DNA of 64,000 nt from Bacillus halotolerans (GTDB lineage: Bacteria; Bacillota; Bacilli; Bacillales; Bacillaceae). The notes beneath the pieces were generated by a model, which ran no database searches, was not told the origin of the DNA, and saw only the letters and a list, made by a program, of their open reading frames with translations. How positions within the stretch are numbered: the first letter of the stretch is position 1; each line of letters opens with the position of its first letter. Below are positions 48,140-57,386 of the stretch, one piece after another. A program made the position numbers and the translations under genes. The stretch covers positions 1-64,000 of the forward strand of contig NZ_LPVF01000013.1 in NCBI RefSeq assembly GCF_001517105.1, given 5' to 3'.

Positions 48140-49555
48140 TCACGCTTCATGAATTGATTTTTCAGAGTCATAATTTCTATCCATTGAACGGAAATGCTCT
48201 TCTAATTCCTCAAGTGTTCGTCCCTTAGTTTCCGGCATGAATTTGTACACAAAACCGATTGCCAAGATACCCAAAGCGACAAATATAAAGAAAGTAAAGG
48301 ATAAGCCTGCAGAGCTAAGCATGATTGGAAAAGCAAAACCGATGATAAAGTTTAAAATCCAGAGGAAAAATACACTGATGCCAGAACCAAGCCCTCTTAC
48401 TTTTTGCGGGAATATTTCTGCAATGACCAGCCATGTTACTGGTCCGACACAGCCCTGCATAAAGGCTAGAAATAAAACGGTCAAAGATAGCACGATATAC
48501 GGGAGTGCTGCTGATCCATCAAGCACGATTGAGAATATGGCAATGAATAAAAGCGCTGTGGTGGTTCCTGATAAACCAATCATCAATATCGGGCGCCGGT
48601 TCACCCTGCCAACCAGCCAAATGCCGATGATAACGGCGATGACTGATATCAATCCATTCCCAATATTAGCGATTAACGCTGCCTTTGTACCAAAACCGGA
48701 TTCTTGCAGGATTTGAGTGCCGTAATACATAATCGAATTGACGCCTGTGATTTGATTAACGATGGCAACACCGATCCCAATCCATAAAAGACGGCGCAGC
48801 CATGGTGTAGAGAACTCTTTGATCGATGCCTTCTCTACATTTGAATCTTTGACTGCCGCTGCTTGTATTTCTTTAAATTCTGCTTCTGCCCTTTTCTCGT
48901 CACGTATGAGTTTAAGAACGCGCAGCGCCTCGCTTTTTTTACCTTTAGAAGTTAGCCACCTCGGGCTCTCCGGAACCATGAGCATACTTGCAAATAATAG
49001 GAGAGCCGGTATGGCACAAAGGACAAGCATGTATCTCCAAACATGCCCTGTATCAGCCATTGCAACACCAAGAATCGCATTAAAAACGTAGGCTAAAAAT
49101 TGCCCGCCGACGATCATCAGTTCATTTTGCGTTACCATACGCCCTCTTTTCTCATACGGCGCCATTTCTGCTAAAAAGGCCGGTACCATTGATGATGCCC
49201 CACCGACAGCCAGTCCCAGCAAAAACCGAAAGATAACCATCGTTAAAACATTCGGCGCAAATGCTGTTCCGAGTGATGCCAGAAAGAATAAAAAGGAAAG
49301 ATTAAGGATCATTTTACGTCTGCCATAACGGTCAGCCAATTTGCCGCACAGCAATGCACCAAACGCTGCTCCTAATAGAAGCATGCTTGTAACCAGCCCT
49401 TCTGTGACCGGTGTTAAGTTAAGTTGATCAGATCTTGCCATAAAAGGCAAAGCTCCATTTATAACTCCGGTGTCATATCCAAAGAGAAGCCCGCCAAATG
49501 TTGCTGAAATCATTATTAACTGTAAAAACGACCTAGGATTTCGTTGTTCTTTCAT
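48140..49555 (-). CDS. yncC: Sugar transporter of the major facilitator superfamily
   Basis: A 471-residue sugar porter with twelve helices. Family signatures are visible: FGGLLFGYDTGVINGALPF, DRYGRRK after helix 2, PESPRWL after helix 6, VGRVNRRP, and the C-terminal PETKGRTLEEL. It is close to the IolT/YncC group that imports inositol or related sugars by proton symport. It sits near the xyl cluster, which suggests a pentose substrate, but this is inference. Two cre sites upstream predict CcpA control. Confidence 0.85.
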   Translation of the reverse strand: MKEQRNPRSFLQLIMISATFGGLLFGYDTGVINGALPFMARSDQLNLTPVTEGLVTSMLLLGAAFGALLCGKLADRYGRRKMILNLSFLFFLASLGTAFAPNVLTMVIFRFLLGLAVGGASSMVPAFLAEMAPYEKRGRMVTQNELMIVGGQFLAYVFNAILGVAMADTGHVWRYMLVLCAIPALLLFASMLMVPESPRWLTSKGKKSEALRVLKLIRDEKRAEAEFKEIQAAAVKDSNVEKASIKEFSTPWLRRLLWIGIGVAIVNQITGVNSIMYYGTQILQESGFGTKAALIANIGNGLISVIAVIIGIWLVGRVNRRPILMIGLSGTTTALLFIAIFSIVLDGSAALPYIVLSLTVLFLAFMQGCVGPVTWLVIAEIFPQKVRGLGSGISVFFLWILNFIIGFAFPIMLSSAGLSFTFFIFVALGILAIGFVYKFMPETKGRTLEELEEHFRSMDRNYDSEKSIHEA

Positions 49556-49750
49556 ACCCTTTCCCCACCTTTATGAAGAATGCTTTATACATTTTTTCAT
49601 TCTTGTCAACCGAGTGTGCTGGATTCACCCTTTCTCTTTTAAAGAGCAATACTCGTTTCAGCCAGGTTTTTTATTTCCCGAGACCTTATCAATCTGAAAA
49701 TTAGCAATACTCAATGCAGCGAATGAGGCTTTTCGCAAAAACAACCTAAT

Positions 49751-49764
49751 TGAAATCGCTTTCA
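49751..49764. promoter_or_regulatory. cre site 1 (CcpA) upstream of yncC
   Basis: TGAAATCGCTTTCA fits the cre consensus TGWAANCGNTNWCA at every position. Confidence 0.75.
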
Positions 49765-49852
49765 TTTTTTCACAAGAAACATATCCACTTTTTTGTTATG
49801 TCCTAGTTATATTTTTGTTACATCCTTGTCAGGTTTGATATTATCATAATTT

Positions 49853-49866
49853 TAAAAGCGTTTTCA
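49853..49866. promoter_or_regulatory. cre site 2 (CcpA) upstream of yncC
   Basis: TAAAAGCGTTTTCA fits cre with one mismatch (A for G at position 2), about 100 bp upstream of site 1. Confidence 0.6.
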
Positions 49867-50171
49867 GTCAATAAAAAGCTTCTAAAGTTTTTTAGCAATC
49901 ATAGGATTTTCCCAGATAAAACGCCTAACACCAGGAATACATACTAATCCCCTTATGCTCCGAATGATTTCAGGAAATTCAGCTGAACATGTTCTATTTT
50001 CATTATGTTATGGTTATGTTTTTGAAACCTTTTTGTGATATCTGAATATTGATCAAGGGCTTGTACTCAAATATAAACGTGTTAAGAAAAATTACATTCA
50101 CAATAAATAGCGATATCATTATAATGGATGTTGGTTGATTGAGATAGAAACAGAAGAAGGAGAAAATAGAA

Positions 50172-50783
50172 TTGAAGAAAGTAATGTTAGGCTTTAGTCT
50201 ATTAGCTTTGAGTTTTTCTTTGGCAGCCTGCGGATTAAATGATACTGCTGAAAAAAGCCATTCAGATCTTAACCAGCCAGTTGCCAAGAATTCTAAATCG
50301 GAAGCAAAAAAAGGCTTGGTGGATGCTTTGTTAGAAAGGCCTGTTGACGGAGATACGATCAAAGTTAGCTATAACGGCAATATTGACACGGTTCGCTACT
50401 TGCTCATTGATACTCCAGAGACTAAAAAGCCACATTCATGTGTTCAGCCATATGGCGAGGATGCATCTAAACGAAACAAAGAATTGGTTAGCGGCGGCAA
50501 GCTCCAATTAGAATTTGATAAAGGAGAGCGCAGAGATAAATTCGGAAGGCTGTTAGCTTACGTTTATGTCGATGGCAAATCTGTTCAAGAAACACTGTTA
50601 AAAGAAGGATTAGCCAGAGTAGCATATGTTTATGAGCCAAATACGAAATACATAGACCAGTTTAGAAAAGATGAACAGGAAGCACAAACGAAAAAACGTT
50701 CTATTTGGAGTAAAAACGGTTATGTGAATGCCAGAGGATTTAAAGGCTGTGTTAAGCAGCACTCAACTGAAAAACATAAGTGA
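50172..50783 (+). CDS. yncB: Thermonuclease-family lipoprotein
   Basis: A 203-residue lipoprotein starting at TTG behind AAGGAG. The lipobox is SLAAC (Cys20). The staphylococcal nuclease-like domain (about residues 55-195) shows DGDTIKV, RYLLIDTPET, and KFGRLLAYVYVDG, which carry the calcium-binding and catalytic Arg/Glu residues, and ends with SIWSKNGYV. It should degrade DNA or RNA at the cell surface. It matches B. subtilis YncB. The next gene starts 67 nt downstream, so co-transcription is possible. Confidence 0.9.
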   Translation: MKKVMLGFSLLALSFSLAACGLNDTAEKSHSDLNQPVAKNSKSEAKKGLVDALLERPVDGDTIKVSYNGNIDTVRYLLIDTPETKKPHSCVQPYGEDASKRNKELVSGGKLQLEFDKGERRDKFGRLLAYVYVDGKSVQETLLKEGLARVAYVYEPNTKYIDQFRKDEQEAQTKKRSIWSKNGYVNARGFKGCVKQHSTEKHK

Positions 50784-50849
50784 AAAAAGGATATAGTTCG
50801 TGATAGATACCCTTTTGAATGAAATCAAAAAAGAGGGTGCCTCACAAAA

Positions 50850-52289
50850 ATGAATTCTCTACTAAAGAACGAAGACATGATTGCGATGATTAGAAATGGT
50901 CTCAGCACATCACAATACCCAAAGCACATTATTATCGTTGGCGCCGGGTTGGCCGGGCTTGTTTCTGCATCTTTGCTGAAGAATGCGGGACATAAAGTGA
51001 CGATTCTGGAAGCGAGTGATAGAGTCGGGGGCAGAGTTTGCACGTTGCGATCTCCCTACAGTGCCGGGCTGTATTTCAATGCTGGACCAATGCGTATTCC
51101 GGATATCCATACTCTAACCTTGGAATATATAAAAAAATTCAGCCTGCCAACAAATGTATTTTTGAACAGAACTCCAATGGACATCATTTACGCCAATGGC
51201 ATTCAAACACGTCTTCATCATTTTGAAAGCAATCCGGGTATCTTAAGATACCCAGTTGCAGCAAATGAACAAAGAAAAACGGCCGAAGAGCTGATGCTTT
51301 CTGTATTGCAGCCTATCCTCAATTTTATTTATGGAGATCCTGCGAGAAATTGGCGGATTGTTGAAACACAATACCGGAACCATTCGTTAGGCTCTTACTT
51401 GAATACTTATTTTTCATACGGTGCAATCGATATGATCGGCGTACTTTTGGATATGGAAGCATATATGGGGATGTCCCTTGTTGAAGTGTTACGGGAATCC
51501 ATCTTTTATACGTCGCCAACTCGCTTCTATGAAATAACAGGCGGCATGGATCTGCTTCCTCAAGCCTTTCTTCCTCAATTAAAAGAACATACTGTCTTCC
51601 ATCATAAAATGGTGAAAATATCTCAAAACCAAAACAATGTTACGGTTAACTGCATTCATCAACAGACAGCAAAACATTTGGCAGTGACAGGCGATCTCGC
51701 TATCATAACCATTCCATTTTCAACATTGCGTTTTGTACAAGTTGAACCATATGATTCATTTTCCTATTATAAACGGCGGGCCATTCGTGAACTCAACTAT
51801 ATTGCCGCAACAAAAATCGGAATAGAGTTTAAGAGCCGTTTTTGGGAAAAAGCTGGGCAGCGCGGCGGCAAATCGATAACTGATCTTCCGATTAGATTTT
51901 CGTATTATCCCAGCATTGACATTGGATCGAATGGACATGCTGTCGTTGTAGCGAGTTACACATGGGCGGATGAGGCACTGATATGGGACAGTCTTTCAGA
52001 GGGAGAGCGCCTCCGCTATACGTTAATGAATTTATCGGAAATCTATGGTGATGTTGTATGGTCAGAGTTTGTGACCGGCGCTTCTTTTAGCTGGACACAA
52101 AATCCACATTCAGCCGGGGGTTTCACAGCTTTCGAACCAGGACAGGAATTACAGCTGTATCCATACATCCCTGCCCCTGAAGGGAAAATACATTTCGCTG
52201 GAGAACACGCCTCACTTACTCACGGATGGATGCAAGGAGCGATTGAATCCGGAATACGAACGGCGTATGAAGTGAATCGTATAACTTAA
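50850..52289 (+). CDS. yobN: Flavin monoamine oxidase / L-amino acid oxidase-like protein
   Basis: A 479-residue FAD enzyme. The dinucleotide motif is [14 protein letters not shown] (near residue 31) followed by the GG motif VGGRVCTLR. The C-terminal FAD motif reads [22 protein letters not shown]. The covalent-flavin cysteine of eukaryotic MAO is absent, as in L-amino acid oxidases. It likely oxidises an amine or amino acid with release of hydrogen peroxide. It matches B. subtilis YobN. It has no clear signal peptide. A long inverted repeat follows the gene. Confidence 0.88.
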   Translation: MNSLLKNEDMIAMIRNGLSTSQYPKHIIIVGAGLAGLVSASLLKNAGHKVTILEASDRVGGRVCTLRSPYSAGLYFNAGPMRIPDIHTLTLEYIKKFSLPTNVFLNRTPMDIIYANGIQTRLHHFESNPGILRYPVAANEQRKTAEELMLSVLQPILNFIYGDPARNWRIVETQYRNHSLGSYLNTYFSYGAIDMIGVLLDMEAYMGMSLVEVLRESIFYTSPTRFYEITGGMDLLPQAFLPQLKEHTVFHHKMVKISQNQNNVTVNCIHQQTAKHLAVTGDLAIITIPFSTLRFVQVEPYDSFSYYKRRAIRELNYIAATKIGIEFKSRFWEKAGQRGGKSITDLPIRFSYYPSIDIGSNGHAVVVASYTWADEALIWDSLSEGERLRYTLMNLSEIYGDVVWSEFVTGASFSWTQNPHSAGGFTAFEPGQELQLYPYIPAPEGKIHFAGEHASLTHGWMQGAIESGIRTAYEVNRIT

Positions 52290-52378
52290 ATCATTCGTTT
52301 TTTATATCCGTTTTTAGCGACTCCTTTAGATAGATTTGATATTGCTTTTTAAAACAGCAATTAGATCGTGTAGCTAAT

Positions 52379-52419
52379 CACAAACACCCCTTCACATTTA
52401 ATGTGAGTGGGTGTTTGTG
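52379..52419. terminator. Long hairpin downstream of yobN
   Basis: CACAAACACCC...CACATTTAATGTG...GGGTGTTTGTG: an 11-bp outer stem and a 5-bp inner stem. It lacks a good T run, so it may be a terminator of weak type or a processing signal. Confidence 0.55.
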
Positions 52420-52502
52420 CGTAGACAATACTTCCGATTTGATCGTAAATCAAGAGTTTGGACTGAAACCAAATCAGGATTTGAATCAAAACTTAAAAGG
52501 AT

Positions 52503-52760
52503 GATTTACTGCTTGAATTTCCTTCCAGATTGAAGGTTGCATTGTAATGAATTGACATGTTTCCAAGTTATGAGTAAGTCTTGGTTGTATCGAATTTCTT
52601 GCCTTTTCGAATAAAGCATTCCCAATGCTACTTCACTGGGCACTAAACGCGCCGCCGCTATTGAGCGTCATACTGGTGTTCCCATAATCCTTCCGCAATA
52701 GCCATCTTGGGAGCCGATTTGAGCTGTAGTTTTGTCATCAAATGCCTTTGTTGAGGATTA
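52503..52760 (-). pseudogene. Degraded 5' part of a GH11 xylanase gene
   Basis: Pieces of a family 11 xylanase can be read in order on the minus strand: DKTTAQIGSQDGY, then GNTSMTLNSGGAFSAQ, a stop, SSIGNALF, a frameshift, RKGKKFDTTKTYS, a stop, LGNMSIHYNATFNLEGNS. These follow the N-terminal third of GH11 enzymes such as Bacillus xylanase J (MTLNSGG, LFRKGKKFD, GNMSINY). At least two stops and two frameshifts are present and the catalytic part is gone. It lies just downstream of xylB. Confidence 0.85.
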
Positions 52761-52820
52761 GTCGTTAATTGTTTTTTCGTTGATCCCCTGACAAAAAAAC
52801 ACACTGTTTTTGAACCATAC

Positions 52821-54326
52821 TTATAATTGGTTTTTTCGAAAGCTCTTCAAGGCTGTATTTAGATCCTTTGTGTGAGTGTAAATTTTCTTATACACATCGA
52901 ATAGTGTTTTATATTTTTGAACATTTTGTTCCTTTGGATAAAATGTAGCAGCCTCGCGAATGAACTGCTCTGCACACTCTTCAAGAGATTCAAACCACCT
53001 ACTTCCAAAGGCAGCTAGCATAGCAGCACCCATGGCCGGGCCTTGTTCATTTGCCAACTTTATCACTCTCGCATTGAAAATATCAGCTTGCATTTGAAGC
53101 CACGTTTCATTTTTAGCTCCTCCACCAATAGAAACAACAGTATGCACTGATTTTCCCGCTTCTCGAAATAGCTCAATTGATTCATGTAAAGAGAATGTAA
53201 TGCCTTCCATAATCGCCCTCAAAAAATGCTCTCTTTTGTGTGCTCCATCCATTCCAATTAAGCTTCCCCGAATAGAAGAATCAGCATGTGGCGTTCTTTC
53301 ACCTACCAAATAAGGAGTGTATAGCAGTCCATTTGCTCCTATTGGAATAGATTCCACCCCCTTCAATAATTGCTCAAACGATTCGTTTGGGGCAAACGTT
53401 CTTTTGAACCAGTCCAAGCTGTACCCTGCAGCGAGCGTGACTCCCATCGTATAAAAAGAATCCTTTTTTCCATGATTAAAAAAATGCACTTTCCCTTTAA
53501 AGTCTCTTTCTTCGCCTTCTTCGTATGAAAGTATGACCCCTGACGTTCCAATACTGCATAATGTTTTTCCGGAAGAAAGAATGCCGGCTCCAATCGCACC
53601 ACAAGCATTATCTGCTCCCCCAGCGTACACTTTTGTTTTTTCCGACAGCCCTGTCTCCGCCGCAACGTTCGGAAGCAGCGATCCTACACAATCATGAGAT
53701 TCAACAAGCGGAGGACAAATATCTGCAGAAATGCCAAATCGATTGCAAATATCATCGCTCCACTCCTTGCGAGTAATATGTAAAAGTAACGTTCCTGCTG
53801 CATCGGAGTATTCGGTGTGAATGGCACCGGTCATACGAAATCTCACATAGTCTTTCGGAAGCAAAAAAACAGCCGTTTTTTTAAAAAGTTCAGGCTCATG
53901 TTCCTTCACCCATAAGATTTTAGGTAATGTAAACCCTTCTAAAGCACGGTTTTTTGTGATGTTAAGCAGATGATCACCGAATTTCTCGGTCATCTTAATA
54001 CATTGAGGCGTGGTTCTGGTGTCATTCCAAAGAATCGCATGACGTAACACCTGCCGATCTTGGTCAAGCAGTACTAACCCATGCATTTGTCCTGAATAAC
54101 TTATCCCGTCAATATCCTTGGCTTGAACGTTGGATATGGACACCAATTCAGTCAATGCATCAATTGTTTGCTGCACCCAGTCTTCAGGATTTTGCTCACT
54201 ATATCCCGCCTTCTCTTGAATGAGCGGATAACTTCTGGACGTTTCTGCACAAACCTTGCCGTTTTGATTAACTAAAATCGTTTTAACAGCACTCGTTCCA
54301 AGATCTATTCCAATGACATACTTCAT
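52821..54326 (-). CDS. xylB: Xylulokinase
   Basis: A 501-residue FGGY-family kinase that turns D-xylulose into xylulose 5-phosphate. It opens with VIGIDLGTSAVKTILV (phosphate 1). Conserved stretches include SGQMHGLVLLD, the catalytic Asp region AGGADNACGAIG, and VSIGGGAKNETWLQ. It lies 161 nt downstream of xylA on the same strand, so it forms the xylAB operon; a 12-bp inverted repeat occupies the gap. Expression should follow xylose through XylR and glucose through CcpA. Confidence 0.96.
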   Translation of the reverse strand: MKYVIGIDLGTSAVKTILVNQNGKVCAETSRSYPLIQEKAGYSEQNPEDWVQQTIDALTELVSISNVQAKDIDGISYSGQMHGLVLLDQDRQVLRHAILWNDTRTTPQCIKMTEKFGDHLLNITKNRALEGFTLPKILWVKEHEPELFKKTAVFLLPKDYVRFRMTGAIHTEYSDAAGTLLLHITRKEWSDDICNRFGISADICPPLVESHDCVGSLLPNVAAETGLSEKTKVYAGGADNACGAIGAGILSSGKTLCSIGTSGVILSYEEGEERDFKGKVHFFNHGKKDSFYTMGVTLAAGYSLDWFKRTFAPNESFEQLLKGVESIPIGANGLLYTPYLVGERTPHADSSIRGSLIGMDGAHKREHFLRAIMEGITFSLHESIELFREAGKSVHTVVSIGGGAKNETWLQMQADIFNARVIKLANEQGPAMGAAMLAAFGSRWFESLEECAEQFIREAATFYPKEQNVQKYKTLFDVYKKIYTHTKDLNTALKSFRKNQL

Positions 54327-54386
54327 TTTTTCACCCCTTACCCTTATAAAAAACCATTCACTCTAAATAAATGCCCAGTTATAGAA

Positions 54387-54435
54387 ATTACCCGTCATAA
54401 CAATAAGCAAAAGTTAAGGGATCATGACGGGTAAT
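54387..54435 (-). promoter_or_regulatory. 12-bp inverted repeat between xylA and xylB
   Basis: ATTACCCGTCAT (54387-54398) and ATGACGGGTAAT (54424-54435) form a perfect 12-bp stem around 25 nt. There is no clear T run on the minus strand, so it may be an RNA stability or processing element, or a partial terminator, within the operon. Confidence 0.6.
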
Positions 54436-54487
54436 CTCAGGTATTGGCTATCATGCTATACCTTTTTATAGCAGTTCTCTTTATCTG

Positions 54488-55825
54488 TTATACTTCTAAA
54501 ATGTATTGGTTCAATATAGCTTTTAATCGCTCCTGTCTTCCTGATTCGTTTTTAATTGCTTTATTATTTAGCGCATATTGCTCAAGAGTATGGAAATTAG
54601 CTCTTCCTTCTGTAATTTCAAGACCAATTCCTTCAGTAAAGCTGCGATAACGATGTTGAATCACATCATCAAACACACGATCTTCGATCAATTTATGGGC
54701 TACTCTCAATCCTCTTGCAAATGCATCCATCCCTGCAACATGGGAATATATTAAATCATCAGGTTCAAAAGAAGACCTTCTCACCTTCGCATCGAAGTTT
54801 AATCCACCGCTTCCAAGGCCGCCATTTTGCAGGATTTCGTACATTGCTAATGTCGTAGAATATAAATCCGTCGGAAATTCATCTGTATCCCAGCCTAAAA
54901 GAGGATCACCCTGATTCGCGTCAACAGAGCCAAGAAGACCATGTACTCTTGCCATCCGTAATTCATGTTCAAATGTATGCCCTGCTAAGGTGGCATGATT
55001 GGCTTCGAGATTTAATTTAAAATGATTGTCTAAGCCATATTGCTTTAAAAAGGCAATGGTTGTTGCTGCATCTGTATCATATTGATGAGTGGTCGGCTCT
55101 TTTGGTTTTGGCTCAATCAAAAACTGCCCTGTATATCCGATTTCCTTCGCATAATCCACTGCCATATGCATGAATCTCGCCAAATTATCAAGCTCCAATT
55201 TTAAATCGGTATTTAACAATGTTTCATATCCTTCACGTCCGCCCCAAAATACATAGTTCTCGGCACCAAGCTCTTTTGCTGTTTCTAACCCTTTTTTTAC
55301 TTGTGCTGCAGCATACGCAAACACATCTGCATTGCAGGAAGTCGCCGCACCATGGACGAAGCGGGGATTCGTGAACATGTTTGCAGTATTCCATAATAGC
55401 TTAACGTTGCTATTTCTCATATACTCTTTAATCATACCCACGATGATATCTAAATTTTGATTTGTCTCTTTTAACGTACTTCCTTCTGGTGCAACATCTC
55501 GGTCATGAAAAGCAAAGAATGGTGCATCTAGTTTTTCAAACATCTCAAATGCTGCGTCTACTCTCGCCTTCGCCAGATCCATTCCTTTATAGTGATCCCA
55601 TGGTCTTTGCATCGTAGCTGCCCCAAAAACGTCTGTTCCATCAGCGGTAAATGTATGCCAATAGGCAATAGAAAATCGCAAGTGCTCTTTCATCGTTTTT
55701 CCGCCAATAACTTCTTGAGAATTATAATATTTAAATGCTAAAGGATTAGTGGAATCTTTCCCTTCGTAAACCACTTTGTTTACGCTTTCAAAATAGTTGA
55801 CTGAACTAGAATAAGATTGAGCCAT
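54488..55825 (-). CDS. xylA: Xylose isomerase
   Basis: A 445-residue class II xylose isomerase that converts D-xylose to D-xylulose. Metal-binding and catalytic stretches are visible: [13 protein letters not shown] (His/Asp), [13 protein letters not shown] (Glu, Lys), [12 protein letters not shown] and [19 protein letters not shown] (Asp residues). RBS AAGGGGG. It is the first gene of xylAB; a cre site lies inside the start of the coding region and a XylR operator upstream. Divergent from xylR. Confidence 0.97.
   Translation of the reverse strand: MAQSYSSSVNYFESVNKVVYEGKDSTNPLAFKYYNSQEVIGGKTMKEHLRFSIAYWHTFTADGTDVFGAATMQRPWDHYKGMDLAKARVDAAFEMFEKLDAPFFAFHDRDVAPEGSTLKETNQNLDIIVGMIKEYMRNSNVKLLWNTANMFTNPRFVHGAATSCNADVFAYAAAQVKKGLETAKELGAENYVFWGGREGYETLLNTDLKLELDNLARFMHMAVDYAKEIGYTGQFLIEPKPKEPTTHQYDTDAATTIAFLKQYGLDNHFKLNLEANHATLAGHTFEHELRMARVHGLLGSVDANQGDPLLGWDTDEFPTDLYSTTLAMYEILQNGGLGSGGLNFDAKVRRSSFEPDDLIYSHVAGMDAFARGLRVAHKLIEDRVFDDVIQHRYRSFTEGIGLEITEGRANFHTLEQYALNNKAIKNESGRQERLKAILNQYILEV
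55777..55790. promoter_or_regulatory. cre site inside the 5' end of xylA
   Basis: Minus strand TGAAAGCGTAAACA agrees fully with the cre consensus. In B. subtilis a cre at the same place in xylA gives CcpA repression by glucose. Confidence 0.85.
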
Positions 55826-55894
55826 GTTATTTCCCCCTTAAAAATCATTTCAAATACATGCACGTTTTATTTCATATTGTAAGTAAGTTGTCTA

Positions 55895-55919
55895 TTAGTT
55901 TGTTGTTCGAACAAACTAA
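55895..55919. promoter_or_regulatory. XylR operator upstream of xylA
   Basis: TTAGTTTGTTG-TTC-GAACAAACTAA, a 25-bp palindrome with one mismatch, between xylA and xylR. It fits the known XylR operator and lies where it would block xylA transcription. Confidence 0.92.
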
Positions 55920-56082
55920 TTTATTTTCATCTTATATAACCTCATCAGTATTTTCAATATTTTTTTTGTTTTTTATGAACACATTAGATATAGTAAAGGT
56001 AAGATTCGCTATGTACTATGTCTCATACTGAAAACAATACATTTCAACTTAATTTAAAGATTATACAAATGGAGTGGATTAA

Positions 56083-57237
56083 GTGGTTATCGCTGATCAA
56101 ACCTTTGTCAAAAAAGTAAATCAAAAGTTATTATTAAAAGAAATTCTTAAAAATTCACCTATTTCAAGAGCAAAATTATCTGAAAAGACTGGATTAAATA
56201 AATCAACTGTTTCATCACAGGTAAACACGTTAATGAAAGAAAATCTTGTATTTGAAATAGGTCAGGGACAATCAAGTGGCGGAAGAAGACCTGTCATGCT
56301 TGTTTTTAATAAAAAGGCAGGATACTGCGTAGGAATAGATGTTGGTGTGGATTATATTAATGGCATTTTAACAGACCTTGCAGGAACGATCGTTCTTGAT
56401 CAACACCACCATTTGGAATCGAATTCTCCAGAAAAAACCAAAGACATTTTAATTGATATGATTCATCACTTTATTACGCATATGCCACAATCTCCATACG
56501 GGCTTACTGGTATAGGCATATGCGTGCCTGGACTAGTTGATAAAAATCAAAAAATTGTTTTCACTCCGAACTCCAACTGGAGAGATATTGACTTAAAATC
56601 TTTCATACAAGAGAAGTTCAATGTGCCCGTTTTTATTGAAAATGAGGCGAATGCTGGGGCATATGGAGAAAAAGTATTCGGTGCTGCAAAAAATCACGAT
56701 AACATTATTTATGCAAGTGTCAGTACAGGGATAGGGATCGGTGTTATTATCAACAATGATTTATATAGAGGGGTCAGCGGATTCTCTGGAGAAATGGGAC
56801 ATATGACAATAGACTTTAATGGCCCTAAATGCAGTTGCGGAAACCGAGGCTGCTGGGAATTGTATGCTTCTGAGAAGGCTTTATTAAAATCTCTTCAGAC
56901 TAAAGAGAAAAAAGTGTCCTATCAAGATATTATAGACCTTGCCCACCGGAATGATATCGGAACTTTAAATGCATTACAGAATTTTGGATTCTATTTAGGA
57001 ATAGGCCTTACCAATATTCTAAATACATTCAATCCTCAAGCCATCATTTTAAGAAACAGCATAATTGAATCGCATCCTATGGTTTTAAATTCAATTAGAA
57101 GTGAAGTGTCGTCCAGGGTTTATTCCCAATTAGGCAATAGCTATGAATTATTACCGTCTTTCTTAGGAAAAAATGCACCGGCATTAGGAATGTCCTCTAT
57201 TGTTATTGATCAATTTCTGGATATGGTTACAATGTAA
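56083..57237 (+). CDS. xylR: Xylose repressor (ROK family)
   Basis: A 384-residue ROK-family repressor starting at GTG. An N-terminal HTH (SRAKLSEKTGLNKSTVSSQVN) is followed by a sugar kinase-like fold with GIDVGVDYINGILTD and the ROK zinc motif GHMTIDFNGPKCSCGNRGCWE (His plus three Cys). It should bind the two operators in this window and leave when xylose binds. It is divergent from xylA. Confidence 0.96.
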   Translation: MVIADQTFVKKVNQKLLLKEILKNSPISRAKLSEKTGLNKSTVSSQVNTLMKENLVFEIGQGQSSGGRRPVMLVFNKKAGYCVGIDVGVDYINGILTDLAGTIVLDQHHHLESNSPEKTKDILIDMIHHFITHMPQSPYGLTGIGICVPGLVDKNQKIVFTPNSNWRDIDLKSFIQEKFNVPVFIENEANAGAYGEKVFGAAKNHDNIIYASVSTGIGIGVIINNDLYRGVSGFSGEMGHMTIDFNGPKCSCGNRGCWELYASEKALLKSLQTKEKKVSYQDIIDLAHRNDIGTLNALQNFGFYLGIGLTNILNTFNPQAIILRNSIIESHPMVLNSIRSEVSSRVYSQLGNSYELLPSFLGKNAPALGMSSIVIDQFLDMVTM

Positions 57238-57386
57238 TTTATGATTAAAATGTACAGATCTTTATGTCCTGCGCTCATCTTTAAAGATGAGCTTTTTGTT
57301 TGTTATATTGATGTTGAATAGGAGTATTTCTGAAGGATATGAAAAAAGGAGTTCTAAAATAGAAGTCTCCTTTTTTCATGCGCAAA

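Larger units (their letters stand above)
49556..50171. other. yncC-yncB divergent region
   Basis: This 616-nt region separates two divergent genes. It holds two cre sites (listed separately). Between about 49880 and 50100 I see no further gene or strong motif. Confidence 0.5.

Noticed and set aside
48126-48146. TTTTAGTACAGATATC as a possible reverse Ter site
   Set aside because: Matches only the central TTTAGTACA; both ends fail and it overlaps the yncC stop region.
54944-54956. ACCATGTACT inside xylA as a Ter site
   Set aside because: The match ends after ten bases and it lies in well-conserved coding sequence.
56008-56026. CTATGTACTA near xylR, like the start of a Ter B half-site
   Set aside because: Only the first ten bases fit; the rest of the half-site (AATNTTC) differs at four positions and no A half-site is seen.
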